From Prinia subflava (Eukaryota > Chordata > Aves > Passeriformes > Cisticolidae): DNA of 64,000 nt. The stretch's first letter is position 1; each line of letters starts with the position of its first letter. The stretch is taken from the NCBI RefSeq assembly GCF_021018805.1, contig NW_026960611.1:2790001-2854000 (forward strand), given 5' to 3'. Under the pieces are notes generated by a model, which searched no databases, had not been told where the DNA came from, and worked only from the letters and a program-made list of their open reading frames with translations. Made by a program: the position numbers and the translations under genes. Shown here one piece after another: positions 38,143 through 47,447 of the stretch.

Positions 38143-38470
38143 TGTCACCATGAGATTCTACTAGTTGCTGAGTGTTCATATTAAAGTAGAAGGTTTGCAC
38201 CTTCTCACGCTCCTTTCATGTAAACACCAGCTGTGTTCTATAAACATAGCCATTGTTTTCACATTCCTTGCTGGTACAAACAAGACTGTGTGACAGTCCC
38301 CTTGACCAATGTGGTGAGAGGTGGGAATGCCCACTCTCCAATCCATGGTCACCTTGCTAGGAGTATATAATAGGAAGTAATAAACAAAGCAGGAGGATTC
38401 TCCCTGCTGCTGCTCTGATCTCCCCAAACTCCGGACTCGGTGTGTCTTTCTGGAGAGGCTCACAGCCACA
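38143..38470 (+). repeat. 5' LTR of gag-only element, copy 2
   Basis: The LTR begins TGTCACCATGAG and ends CACAGCCACA. A TATA box (tatataa, 38,364-38,370) and an AATAAA signal (38,379-38,384) are only ~15 bases apart, so the R region would be short. It differs from the 3' LTR at scattered positions. Confidence 0.88.
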
Positions 38471-38472
38471 TC

Positions 38473-38490
38473 TGCTGCCCAACGTGGACA
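38473..38490 (+). promoter_or_regulatory. Primer binding site, tRNA-Lys(1,2)-like
   Basis: The segment tgctgcccaacgtggaca starts two bases after the LTR. Its core gcccaacgtgg matches the tRNA-Lys(1,2) type primer site typical of betaretroviruses, with mismatches at both ends. Confidence 0.65.
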
Positions 38491-38584
38491 AATTGCAAGC
38501 TGTGAGACAAGAAAAAAGAAGAAAAAACCCGTCTTCCATGGCTGCAATCAGAAACCCACGATGTTCTCCGAAGATTGACTGCTA

Positions 38585-39358
38585 ATGGAACTTCTCCGAT
38601 CAATCCTGATGTCCCGTGAAGCCCAGCTACCCAGTGGACACATAAGAGAATGGTACACTTGGGGAAAGACACGTGGAATTTTTTATAGTGCTGAGAAAGC
38701 ACTTTCAATCACCCCATGGAAAACCCTAGAGAAAAGCTTTTTTTCATCCGTTCTTGACGGAGATTCTAATGTGGGCATTCTCTTAGGGACTTAAGCGACA
38801 GTCTTTTTGCTTCTAAAAGAGACTGTTCAGGATTGGGATTTGTATTCTGGGTTTTTGACAGACAGTAGAGTCGGTTCCCCGGCCAGCTCCGTTGCTTTCA
38901 ACGATGAATGCTCTGAAGCAGGGTTTGAGCCACCGTGGGAGATCCCCACCCCCATGTCCGGGGTTGAGTGTAACCAACGCGAATTTTGGGAGGGCTGTGA
39001 GGTTTTTTTGGGTCCTTTTGCTGGGTCAGTGTGTGCTGGGGCCGCCGGCGGGCCGTGGGAGAGGGGCATCCCGGCTCCCAGGTTGGTGCCACGTTCTGCG
39101 CGGGTGCTGGGTGCAGAGGCACCCCTCCCCCTCAGCCATGGAGTGGGGATGGAGGCCCCCTCTGCGCCTGCGCCGTTGGCGGTCATGCTGGCGGGGGGGA
39201 TGTCTGCCGCCCTGCCCGCTCGCTTGGACCCTGCTGAGGCGGCCACGCTCTGTCCCTCCCCGCGTGTGCGGGGCCAGCCCAGCGCCGCAGCTCACCTCAT
39301 CCCCCAACCGGGACTTGCCCGCCCGGTCCCGGGCCCCCTCGAACCAAGAAGGGGCTGA
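38585..39358 (+). pseudogene. gag: gag matrix and linker region, gag-only element copy 2
   Basis: A frame from ATG 38,585 (MELLRSILMSREAQLPSGHI) runs 69 codons and is stopped at 38,792-38,794. It continues in the same frame from 38,807 to 39,358. Position and composition suggest matrix followed by an alanine- and proline-rich linker, but matrix identity is inferred from location only. The capsid lies in a different frame, so at least one frameshift separates them. Confidence 0.5.
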
Positions 39359-39640
39359 GTGCTGTGGCCTCTCTGCCAAGCTTCCTTGCCCCGCGCGGCG
39401 CTGGACCCCCTGGCACAGGGCAAAAGGCTGAGTGCAGATACGGCCGTGCCGTGCTCCCACTCCCCCCAGCCAGCACTTGCAGGCTGAGTGGGGAGCAGGG
39501 GCAGCAGCCGTGCTGCCATCATTCCCTCCCGACCGGGACTTGTCTGCTCGGTCCTGGGCCCCCTCCAACCGGCAGGTGGCGGAAAGCTGTGGCCGATCTG
39601 CCGCACCCCCCTGCCCAGCGCAATGTATACGCCCCCGCAC
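39290..39640 (+). repeat. Diverged ~225-bp tandem duplication in gag linker
   Basis: The block around ccgggacttgcccgcccggt (39,308) recurs as ccgggacttgtctgctcggt at about 39,533, followed in both cases by related GC-rich sequence ending in ctgccca or similar. The duplication falls in the GC-rich linker. Copy 1 enters the window at the second unit. Confidence 0.6.
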
Positions 39641-40769
39641 GGAGCGGAGGCTTAGTGAGATGTGTCTGTCGTCTTCCCAGTACCCCAGCCAGCCTGAGCC
39701 TGCTGTGAGAGGGGCGAGTGAGGCTGAAGCGTTGTCATATGTGCACGCTCGCCCTGCCCTGAACTGGGATGAAATTTCTGGTCCTGCATCGCAGCCAAGC
39801 CTGGCTGCTGAGCTGACGAAGCCGTGGTCTGAATGTGCAGCTGTGCTCAAGCCTGTCCCGAGAGCTGTGGGTGTGGTTTCACAGCCTCACGGCCATGCTG
39901 CCCTGTCCTGGGCAGATCTGCCTCCCTTCTGAAGGGAGGTGGCCAAAAGTGATGTCGGTTTTTCTGATGTCATACAACTGATCAGTGTTGAATTTGAGGA
40001 TTTGAGCCTTCCATATGAAATTAGACGCCTGGCTTTGGCGTTATTTGGACCTGTTCAGGTTCCTACCTTTGAAGACAATTGGAAACGACTGGCCACAGAA
40101 GTGGCTGTCCAAAATAGTCAATTGTCTCAAGAAGATCCCTTGTTTGGGATCGGAGCTATTTTGCTTATCGGGAGAAGCGAATATGCTTATCCTGATGTGC
40201 AATTTGGCCTTCCTCAGACTGTCCTGAATCTGTGCAGACACATAGGTATATCTGCACTGGTAAAAACTATGCTATCCTCCTCTCTAAAGCAAGACTTCTT
40301 GGATATAGTCCAGAAGCCAGACAAAACCTTTGTTCAATTTGTAAGGCGTCTGATGCATGCTTTGGAGAAGCAAGTTGAGAATAGCACTTTGAAAATAATA
40401 TTGCTAGAACAATTTGCAAGGATCAATGCTAATGCTTCCTGCCAGAGGCTCCTTGGAAGCATTCCTGAGACTTCTAATGTGCTGGAAATGGTCCAGGCCT
40501 GTGCGGTTCTGGACACCTCTGATCTTATGGTGTCTGCCCCGGCTGCTGCCCCACAGCTGTCCGATAAGGGGCTGAAACGTGAACATAAGACACAGGCAAA
40601 TGTTCAGGCCAGTGGAAAACAGGGAAAGGAGGCACAGAAAGTGACCCCCTTGTTTTTCTGCGCACGGTGTGGCAGGCCAGACCATACTGCAGACATATGT
40701 AAAGCAGTGGTTCATGTTGATGGCCAGCCCTTGCCAAGCCTGAAAAATCGGAAGCAGAGAAAGGGCTGA
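39432..40769 (+). pseudogene. gag: gag capsid-nucleocapsid, gag-only element copy 2
   Basis: A single frame runs from 39,432 to 40,769 with one TGA at 39,930-39,932. The part after the stop (from 39,939, no ATG at its start) is 276 codons and holds capsid. It includes a major-homology-like segment around PDKTFVQFVRRLMHAL near 40,320 and ends with the CCHC zinc knuckle CARCGRPDHTADIC at 40,659-40,700, then a basic tail. The same TGA occurs in copy 1, so it predates their separation. Capsid type is betaretrovirus-like, distinct from the two other betaretrovirus-like lineages in this window. Confidence 0.85.
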
Positions 40770-41713
40770 AGACGTCTGGCGAATGAAACGGTTTCCCAAG
40801 CTCTGGAGCAAGAGCAAGTTTGTTTGGCTGGATTGCAGACAGCATCTGCAGTTTATGAGGTGTTGATGTCACCACAGTAGCAACGGTCATTCTTGGACTC
40901 TTGCGAAGTGCACATTTGTGCAAAGTGGTTTCCACACCCACCTCCCATGTCGCATTCTTTGGGAAAACTCAAATTGCTCAATTTGTGTTTTTAAGTTTTC
41001 TGTCCTCAGGTTTGAGGATCGATGTCACAAAGGCGGCTGCCTCAAGTCTGCCGAGCTGCCTCAAGTGCACTGGACTGTGATCCTTTCTGATCCTGAAACC
41101 TTGTGTACCCTGTGCCACCCTGGTGCCCCCCATCAGAGAAGCCTCTTCAAGATCTGATTGACATGGACACGGATTTAGCCATCCTCTCCTTTTCTGCATG
41201 GCCTCCATTGTGGTTTTGGATCCTGTGGAGCTGCCTGTTGCAGGATGGGGTGGAACAGCGTGATGCTGTGTGAGCCAGCAGGCTGTGTTAATCGTGGACT
41301 CAGAGGAACTGTTTGCGATGGTTCAGTTTTATGTACTGTAGCCATTGTGACCTTTGTGGGGAATGTGCCCGTGGTTTGGGGTTGCGGTTTGGGACAGAAC
41401 TTTTGATTTGAGTGATTTTTTTCTTGGAATGCTCTTGCCTTTGCATCATATAGAAATTTGGAAAATGAGGGTTGTCTGGTCAAACCATTGTAGAATATGC
41501 TCGGGGTACTTTGAGCAGGTTTACTGCAAGGGGATTCAGGGTAAGACCCTGCACGGCAAAGGCAGAATCAGGCCAACAAGCAACCCTCACACCATGACCA
41601 AAATGAAGGTCGGTGAACTTTATACAGGTTTTTTTTTCTTTTTTTTTTCCGTTGTACAATTGTTCATTTTTCTTTTTTTTGTTTTCTTTTTTGTAATAGT
41701 TAAAAGGGTGAGA
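40770..41713 (+). other. 3' non-coding part of gag-only element, copy 2
   Basis: About 940 bases without recognisable pro, pol or env motifs. A T-rich stretch (41,628-41,690) precedes the purine-rich aaaagggtgaga at the LTR boundary. It could contain decayed env, which I cannot demonstrate. Confidence 0.65.
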
Positions 41714-42041
41714 TGTCACCATGAGATTTTACTAGTTGCTGAGCATTCATATTAAAGTAGAAGGTTTTGCACCTTCTCACGCTCCTTTCATGTAAACACC
41801 AGCTATGTTCTATAAACATAGCCATTGTTTTCACATTTCTTGCTGGTACAAAGAAGACTGTGTGACAGTCCCCTTGACCAATGTGGTGAGAGGTGGGAAT
41901 GCCCACTCTCCAATCCATGGTCACCTTGCTAGGAGTATATAATAGGAAGTAACAAACAAAGCAGGAGGATTCTCCCTGCTGCTGCTCTGATCTCCCCAAA
42001 CTCCGGCTCCATGTGTATTTCTGGCGAGGCTCACAGCAACA
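41714..42041 (+). repeat. 3' LTR of gag-only element, copy 2
   Basis: The LTR runs from TGTCACCATGAG to CACAGCAACA, followed by the gtagag target duplication. It is the same length as the 5' LTR with a few substitutions. Confidence 0.9.
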
Positions 42042-42047
42042 GTAGAG

Positions 42048-42551
42048 TGGTACAGAAGTTGGCTGCTCTCAATCTTTACTAGCTGAAAATTCAGACTTTT
42101 TATTGGAACAGATCCTTATGTGGACACCAATTGAAACCTTTTGTGAGAATTTGAGTTGTATTTGCTTGCAGGGAGAAAATCCCTTTAAATTTTCAGTCCT
42201 TTTCATTGAGAAAATCCAGAATCAAATCAAATCCCATCACACAAAGTTGCACACCTTTTTCTGCAGGTTAGAACTTCCTTTCAGTTTTCCTTTTTTTTTT
42301 TTTTATCAGATTCCCAAATGTCCTTCCTCAGGTCAAAACCAAGGAAAATAGATCCATAACCAAAATGGACAGGCTCAGACAACACAATTTGTCTTCCAGC
42401 ATGGGTCTTGAGGTACCAGAAATCCAAACTGTTGTTGCTACACACTCAAGGAGGGCCTGTTTGCCTATATGTTTCAGTATGAACATTTATTCTTCCACTC
42501 ATAAGATTCTGCCTGAATCATAAATACTATTTATCATACTGCAGAGTCCAC
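42048..42551. other. Unassigned DNA between two ERVs
   Basis: Nothing recognised. A T-run lies at about 42,289-42,304. Confidence 0.45.
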
Positions 42552-42686
42552 TGATGCCTTGACAGGCTGAAACAGAGGCTAGGCAGAGTGAAAGGAACAA
42601 AGTGAGTATTTATTCAAAATTATGCCCTGGTGTCTCCAGAGCCACAGAAGTGGCCTAGCCCAGATGTTTCCAAGATGGAGACAAAT
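42552..42686 (-). repeat. 3' LTR remnant of minus ERV1-like provirus
   Basis: The segment from tgatgcc to gatggagaca matches the 3' third of the 5' LTR at 47,036-47,442, including tgaataaatactc (a polyadenylation signal on the minus strand). The U3 part is missing where it joins reverse transcriptase. Confidence 0.8.
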
Positions 42687-43387
42687 AAACTACTGTTTCC
42701 TTAACAATGTGTGCTTTGTCTTTTGAAACTCTATACCCACTCAGTCCCAAGAAATTTAACAAACTTACAGTAAGTCGTATACAGTCCTGTCTGGTTCCGG
42801 CTGCGATCAAGATGTCGTCTACATACTGTAGAATAACTGCTTCTGGCTCCTGCCTTTTCCAGTCCTCTAGTTCCTTTGCTAGCTGGTTTCCAAATATAGT
42901 CGGCGAGCACTTAAATCCCTGCGGTAGGACTGACCAGGTAAGTTGACTTTTTCTCCCTGTCTGAGGGTTTTCCCACTCAAAAGCAAAAAGCTCTTGGCTG
43001 TTTTTGTGCACAGGAATGCAAAAAAAGGCATCCTTCAAGTCAACCACAGTAAACCACCCTAACTCGTCTGTCAGCGTAGTCAAAAGGGTATAAGGATTGG
43101 CTACTACTGGGTGTATGTCCTCTGTAATTTTATTAATCACTCTTAGATCTTGTACTAATCGGTAGCTCTTACCATCTGCTTTCCTAATAGCTAAAATGGG
43201 AGTGTTAAATTTAGACTCACATTGCACTAATAAACCATGTTCAAAGAATTTTACAATTATAGGCATTAGTCCCTTACAGCTCTCTAATTTCAAAGGGTAT
43301 TGTTTTTGCCTTACTGGTGTAGCTCCTGGTTTGAGTGTATCGATCACTGGTTCTGCCCATTTGGATCTTCCTGGGATATCACCAGCC
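42687..43387 (-). pseudogene. pol: Reverse transcriptase, 5' half, minus ERV1-like provirus
   Basis: An open minus-strand frame encodes WAGDIPGRSKWAEPV, the fingers (LVQDLRVINKITED), the first catalytic aspartate (FTVVDLKDAFF) and LQYVDDILIAAG, with YVDD at 42,814-42,825. It stops being RT at ETVVYL, where it meets the 3' LTR remnant, so the thumb, RNase H and integrase are gone. The motifs resemble the ERV1-like pol at 20-23 kb. The remaining frame has no internal stop, so the truncation rather than decay is the main damage. Confidence 0.85.
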
Positions 43388-43393
43388 CACACT

Positions 43394-43831
43394 TGTGGAA
43401 ATGTATTTTATGGAAATGGTTTGCTCTGGCTCACCCCTGGAAAATGTATGGTTTGTCCCAAGTCTGTAACCTCCCTGCAGTATCGTGTATCTGTAACCTC
43501 ATTGGCTGGAGAATGTTACCGCACCCCTTTGAACCTCTGTGTTAAGAATGCTAAGGCAAGGGGTCTCGCCCTCTTTGCCCCTCTTCCCCTGGAGGCCTCC
43601 AGACGCTCCCCTTCCCTCTTCTCCCTTCCCCCTCTCCCCTTCCCTTCCCCCACTCCCACAGGACCATGCTCCCTGCCTGGAGTGGGACTCTGAATAAACC
43701 CTCATCTGATCAGCACCCCACCAGCATCTGAAGTCTCTTTGCCTGACAGCACGGGAACACCCATGACCATAGGACCCGGAGGTCTCCCGGGGGACCCTCC
43801 CCGGGAGCACCCCAAAATTTAAACTACAATA
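43394..43831 (+). repeat. Solo LTR inside minus provirus, flanked by CACACT
   Basis: A 438-bp unit runs from TGTGGAAATG to actacaata, collinear with the LTR at 24,140-24,567. The repeat cacact at 43388-43393 and 43832-43837 flanks it; a 4-bp duplication with a TG...CA unit is also possible because the bases are ambiguous. It splits the protease-RT linker between NPIV and WAGD. Confidence 0.88.
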
Positions 43832-43837
43832 CACACT

Positions 43838-44270
43838 ATTGGATTTACCTCCTTCTCAACTTCAGCAGGGATTTCATTATGTTTTTCCTGTACAAAAAGT
43901 GAGGCAACTTCAACAAGTTTAGATTCAGGGATTATAACTTGTACACCCTTTCCCTTTTTAAATTTAATTTCTGCTTCCAATCTTTCTAGTAAGTCCTTCC
44001 CCATCAATGGTCATGGGGAGGTAGGCATATAGAGGAATTGGTGGTTTACCCAATGCTTTCCCAGTTTAAAGTCTAAAGGTTTGAAGAAAGGCCGTGTTTT
44101 GCTTACCCCGGTTGCTCCGATAACGTGCAGTATCGTGACTCAGTTTCCCTTTTAAAGTATTTAACGCGGAGTAGGCCACTCCAGCATCTACCAGAAACTC
44201 AATATCTTCATTCCCCAGCTTAGCTATAACTGAGGGCTCTGCTGGGGGGGGTAACCCTCGGTCCCCATCA
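43838..44270 (-). pseudogene. pro: Protease remnant, minus ERV1-like provirus
   Basis: On the minus strand, EFLVDAGVAYSALN near 44,165-44,205 occupies the retropepsin active-site position. The expected D-T/S-G-A has become D-A-G-V, which would remove activity. A stop follows, and the C-terminal part (GKDLLERLEAEIKFKKG, 43,950-44,007) is in frame with the RT linker. The region is decayed. Confidence 0.7.
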
Positions 44271-45883
44271 CTCAGATCCTGAGCCGCTTGAGGTTTGTAC
44301 TACTGGGAGTTGGGGGACTGAGGATTTTCCTTTCAACACTGGGCAGTCCTTTTTCCAGTGCCCCAAATTCTTACAATATGCACACTGGTCTTTCTCTGTA
44401 GGGGGAGCTTTCTTGGATGGCTTTTCCTGAGTTGCCTTCTTACCAGGTTGGAATTTGCCTCTCTCATTTGGACCTCTATCTCGAAACACCTTCCAGGCCA
44501 CTTCTAGAAGTTTATCTAGATTTCAAACTCCCTCTATCTTTTGCAGTTTTCTTCTTATATCATTTGAAGCTTGACCCATAAACAGCAAAACCAGATGTGC
44601 TTTCCCATCACCTGATTCAGGGTCTAGATCAGTATATTTGATGGCAGTTTCTCTTAACCTGTTTAAAAAATCAGTAGGTGATTCATCATAATTTTGCCTC
44701 ACTTCATAAAGTTTTGACCAATTTATAGCCTTAGGGACACCATGCTTCAACCCATATACCACAAGGTTTTGGTATCGTTTTAACCTTGCCATCTGTCCTG
44801 GTACATTCGGATCCCACTCTGGGTTTTCAAGCGGAAATATCTGAGTGACAGTACCTTGAAGCAGTCCACTAGCTATGCCCCCTTCCACGAAAGTAGTAAT
44901 TGCCTTATTAACCATTTGTCTCTCAGTAGGATCAAGTAATGTGCCTAACATAGAATTCAAATCAACCCAGTCAGGATTTTGGGACTTGACAGCTACTAGT
45001 TGTGCTACTTAATCTGGGTTCTCCTTATACTTCCCCACAGTGGTTTTCCACTGTTCTAACTCTATGAGGGAGTATGGGACCTTCACATATACTGGCCCTT
45101 GATTACCGACAGCTTGTCTCAGCGGAGCTTGCAGAACTGGCTCTCTTTCTTTTTTCCTAGTATGTCGGGCAATTGGGCTACGCTCTCTAATCACTCTTCT
45201 TGCTATCTTTCCCCTCCTTCTCCTATTTGGGGCAGCACTGATCTCATCAGTTTCGTCCTCAGTTTCTTCCCCCTCAGAGCTGTCAGATTCTGTTGCAGCC
45301 GGTTGTCTAGCTCGGCTAGTCCCAACTCTAGAAAGCATCACACAAGACTTGCTGCTGCAAACCTTCTTTGCTGCGTGTCTGCTGTCCTTAAAAATATCTT
45401 CCTCGGAGGCAGCTCCCTGGCCTTCGGGGTTGCTATGGTAACTCACAGGCCTGAGGACGGGGGAGGCACCCCTCCCCCTTCGGGAAGTTCCCTCCCCGCC
45501 CTCTCGGTGAAAGGCTCTATCCCTCCGCCCCCCTTCCCTAGGTGGCTGCACAGCCCCACAGTCTCTTCCCCCCTTTCCCGCCCCTTGGGGCGGCGAAGGA
45601 GGAGGTGACAGGGACGGTGCCCGTCGCTGCCGGTCCGCGCCTTCCTCCTTCTTCACTGACCGGGGCCTGACCCGAGCCACGCCCCCCCTGCCGCCCCCCT
45701 TCGCGACGGTGACTGAGGGGACGGCGGGGAAGGGGCCGCCCTCCGGCCCGAGCCCGCGCCTGCTGTACGCGCGGCTGGGACCAGCTCCGCCCTCATGGCG
45801 GGTGCAATTAGATCTATTTCTGCCTCCTCTGGGTTCTTATACATATTGCTAATGGTCACCTTTTTCTTTTCACCTTCCAAGAC
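44271..45883 (-). pseudogene. gag: gag linker, capsid and nucleocapsid, minus ERV1-like provirus
   Basis: The minus strand encodes, in order, a basic and proline-rich linker (45,880-45,009, two overlapping frames), capsid (44,960-44,523) and nucleocapsid. Capsid carries YDESPTDFLNRLRETAIKY, the major homology region. Nucleocapsid carries one zinc knuckle, CAYCKNLGHWKKDC, at 44,343-44,384 followed by a Ser/Gly tail. A stop at about 45,009 and another near 44,520 break the frame. One knuckle and this order suit gamma-type ERVs. Confidence 0.82.
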
Positions 45884-46523
45884 TGTGAAAAAGGCATATT
45901 GTATGTGTGGCTCTACGCAGATATTTACTATATGTAATCTGATAGATAGAAAAGTTATACTATATTAGCATTAGAATAATGTAGTGAATGTAGTTTTGTA
46001 ATTAACAATAAGTTATAGTACAATAGAAGCTGTGTATGTGTGTTATATTTTTTTGCTCAAGAAGAAAAATTCCTCAGCACAGAGATAACATTTACAGAGG
46101 CCCCTAAACCTTACAGAGGCCTCTAAACCTTCTAGTGAAGAAGAATTTATGGCCTCTTATCCACAGAACCTAACTTTCTCAAGGACGTATGCTCTCATGC
46201 GTTCTTTTAATTAACAGAAAGCTTTTGTGACAAGAAACAGCTGAAAATTACTTGTTTTACGTAAGATATGAATGGTCATAAACTGAAGGCTTAAAAAAGA
46301 AGACTTCTCTTTGTTCTGGGCCCTTCTCCTTCGCAGCCTTTGTCTGGGAGGGAGGGGGGACAATAAGCCCGGGCTACCTTCTTTGCTTTTATTGTCTCAT
46401 TATTTGTCTTGTCTCTGAAAACTTTTTAAACTTTTATTATTGTATTAATATTTTTGTAACCAATTTTTATTCTTTATTAAATATTCATAAATTTCAAAAA
46501 GCGAGTGATTGGCGTTTATCACA
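45884..46523 (+). repeat. Solo LTR inside gag, flanked by AAGAC
   Basis: A 640-bp unit begins TGTGAAAAAGGC and ends ggcgtttatcaca. The exact 5-bp repeat aagac lies at 45879-45883 and 46524-46528. Length, termini and orientation match the LTR A/C superfamily at 5.9-9.4 kb, although the middle is diverged. It splits matrix between ILV and EGEKKK. Confidence 0.9.
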
Positions 46524-46770
46524 AAGACCAATATATTTTCTTTCTTATTACCCAAGATCCGTTCGCAGGCTAACACCATAAAGAGCCGAGCATACTTCAA
46601 CTCCTCAAAAGCCCTGTCCCAGCGTAGGCAGGACATCAAATTTGATATAAATTTTGGGTCCACACTCCCAAATCTAGGCCATGTTTCTTCATTACCTAAT
46701 TCATATGTAGGCCACATCCTCTCCAACAGCCTAATAAGTTTAGGTATAGAAACCCCAGTGGCAGTTTGAT
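46524..46770 (-). pseudogene. gag: gag matrix N-terminus, minus ERV1-like provirus
   Basis: The minus strand reads IPKLIRLLERMWPTYELGNE and continues to the LTR insertion at 46,524. An in-frame TGA lies a few codons before this, near 46,770, where the Gag start is expected, and no clear ATG-Gly start remains. The segment is separated from the rest of matrix only by the 640-bp LTR. Confidence 0.65.
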
Positions 46771-47035
46771 CTCAGTGCCCCTGCAGGACTCTGAGAGGCC
46801 AAGCTGGAAGGGTGGAAAGTCCCGGGCTGGTGGATGAGATCAGATGCACTGCGCTGGTAGCTGGAGCGGCAGAGATGTCCCGGCAGGGCAGGGCAGGGCA
46901 GTGCAGGGCTACAGAGTAGTAGCAAAGCCTCAAAGCTGTGAAGAAACAGCGGCGGTGGGGGCAGGGCCGGAGAAGGCGAGCTCAGGATTCCTGGGTACAC
47001 AAGCAAATGATGGTAGATTTCCTGGGACGAGACAG
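46771..47035 (-). other. 5' leader of minus ERV1-like provirus
   Basis: GC-rich sequence between the 5' LTR and gag. It is clearly related to + strand 63,775-64,000, where the same leader occurs behind a different upstream sequence. A recognisable primer binding site was not found next to the LTR. Confidence 0.6.
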
Positions 47036-47442
47036 TGATGCCTTGACAGGCTGAAACAGAGGCTAGACAGAGTGAAAGGAACAAAGTGAGTATTTATTCA
47101 ACACTATGCCCTGGCGTCCCCAGAGCCACAGAAGTGGCCTAGCTCGGATTTTCCAAGATGGAGACAAAAGGGGGTTGTCCCGAGATCTTACCCCTTTTAC
47201 AAGATTCCATTCATTTGCATATAACAACCCACTGTCCAATCAACAACCCCAAATCACAGAACACCATCCTCCCTGCTTGCCCTTCTCTTCCACGTTGTTT
47301 ATGCTGGGGCCTGGAGTTTGGAGACAGTGTCCTTGAATTCCCCGCCAGGACAAGACTGCCCTACCCCCATCACCCTGTGAATAGATCCCAGCACCACTCA
47401 ATGCTATCAAACAAAACAGAAAAACCCAGCTCTAAGGCATCA
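47036..47442 (-). repeat. 5' LTR of minus ERV1-like provirus
   Basis: A 407-bp unit has perfect 7-bp terminal inverted repeats, TGATGCC and GGCATCA. On the minus strand it carries tgaataaatactc about 60 bases before its end. The last third recurs at 42,552-42,686. Confidence 0.8.
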
Positions 47443-47447
47443 CCATG

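Larger units (their letters stand above)
38143..42041 (+). mobile_element. Complete gag-only ERVK-like element, copy 2
   Basis: A 3899-bp element has a 328-bp LTR at each end and an exact 6-bp target duplication, gtagag, at 38137-38142 and 42042-42047. A lysine-type primer binding site follows the 5' LTR and a purine tract precedes the 3' LTR. Between them lies only a broken gag; protease, polymerase and env are absent. All cis signals for reverse transcription are present without the enzymes, so the element was presumably mobilised by another betaretrovirus-like ERV. A second copy ends at 2514. Confidence 0.9.
42552..47442 (-). mobile_element. ERV1-like provirus (minus), deleted and twice invaded
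   Basis: On the minus strand the order is 5' LTR (47,442-47,036), leader, gag, protease, part of reverse transcriptase, then a 3' LTR remnant (42,686-42,552). RNase H, integrase and env are absent. Two solo LTRs of other families in + orientation sit inside it, one in protease-RT (43,394-43,831) and one in matrix (45,884-46,523). Flanking bases ccac (42,548-42,551) and ccat (47,443-47,446) are at best an imperfect duplication. Confidence 0.8.

Noticed and set aside
38827..39850. Long minus-strand frames (139 and 274 codons) opposite the gag linker
   Set aside because: Shadow frames in GC-rich DNA; the + strand has the retroviral order and motifs.
45099..45608. 169-codon + strand frame
   Set aside because: Antisense shadow of the basic gag linker of the minus provirus.
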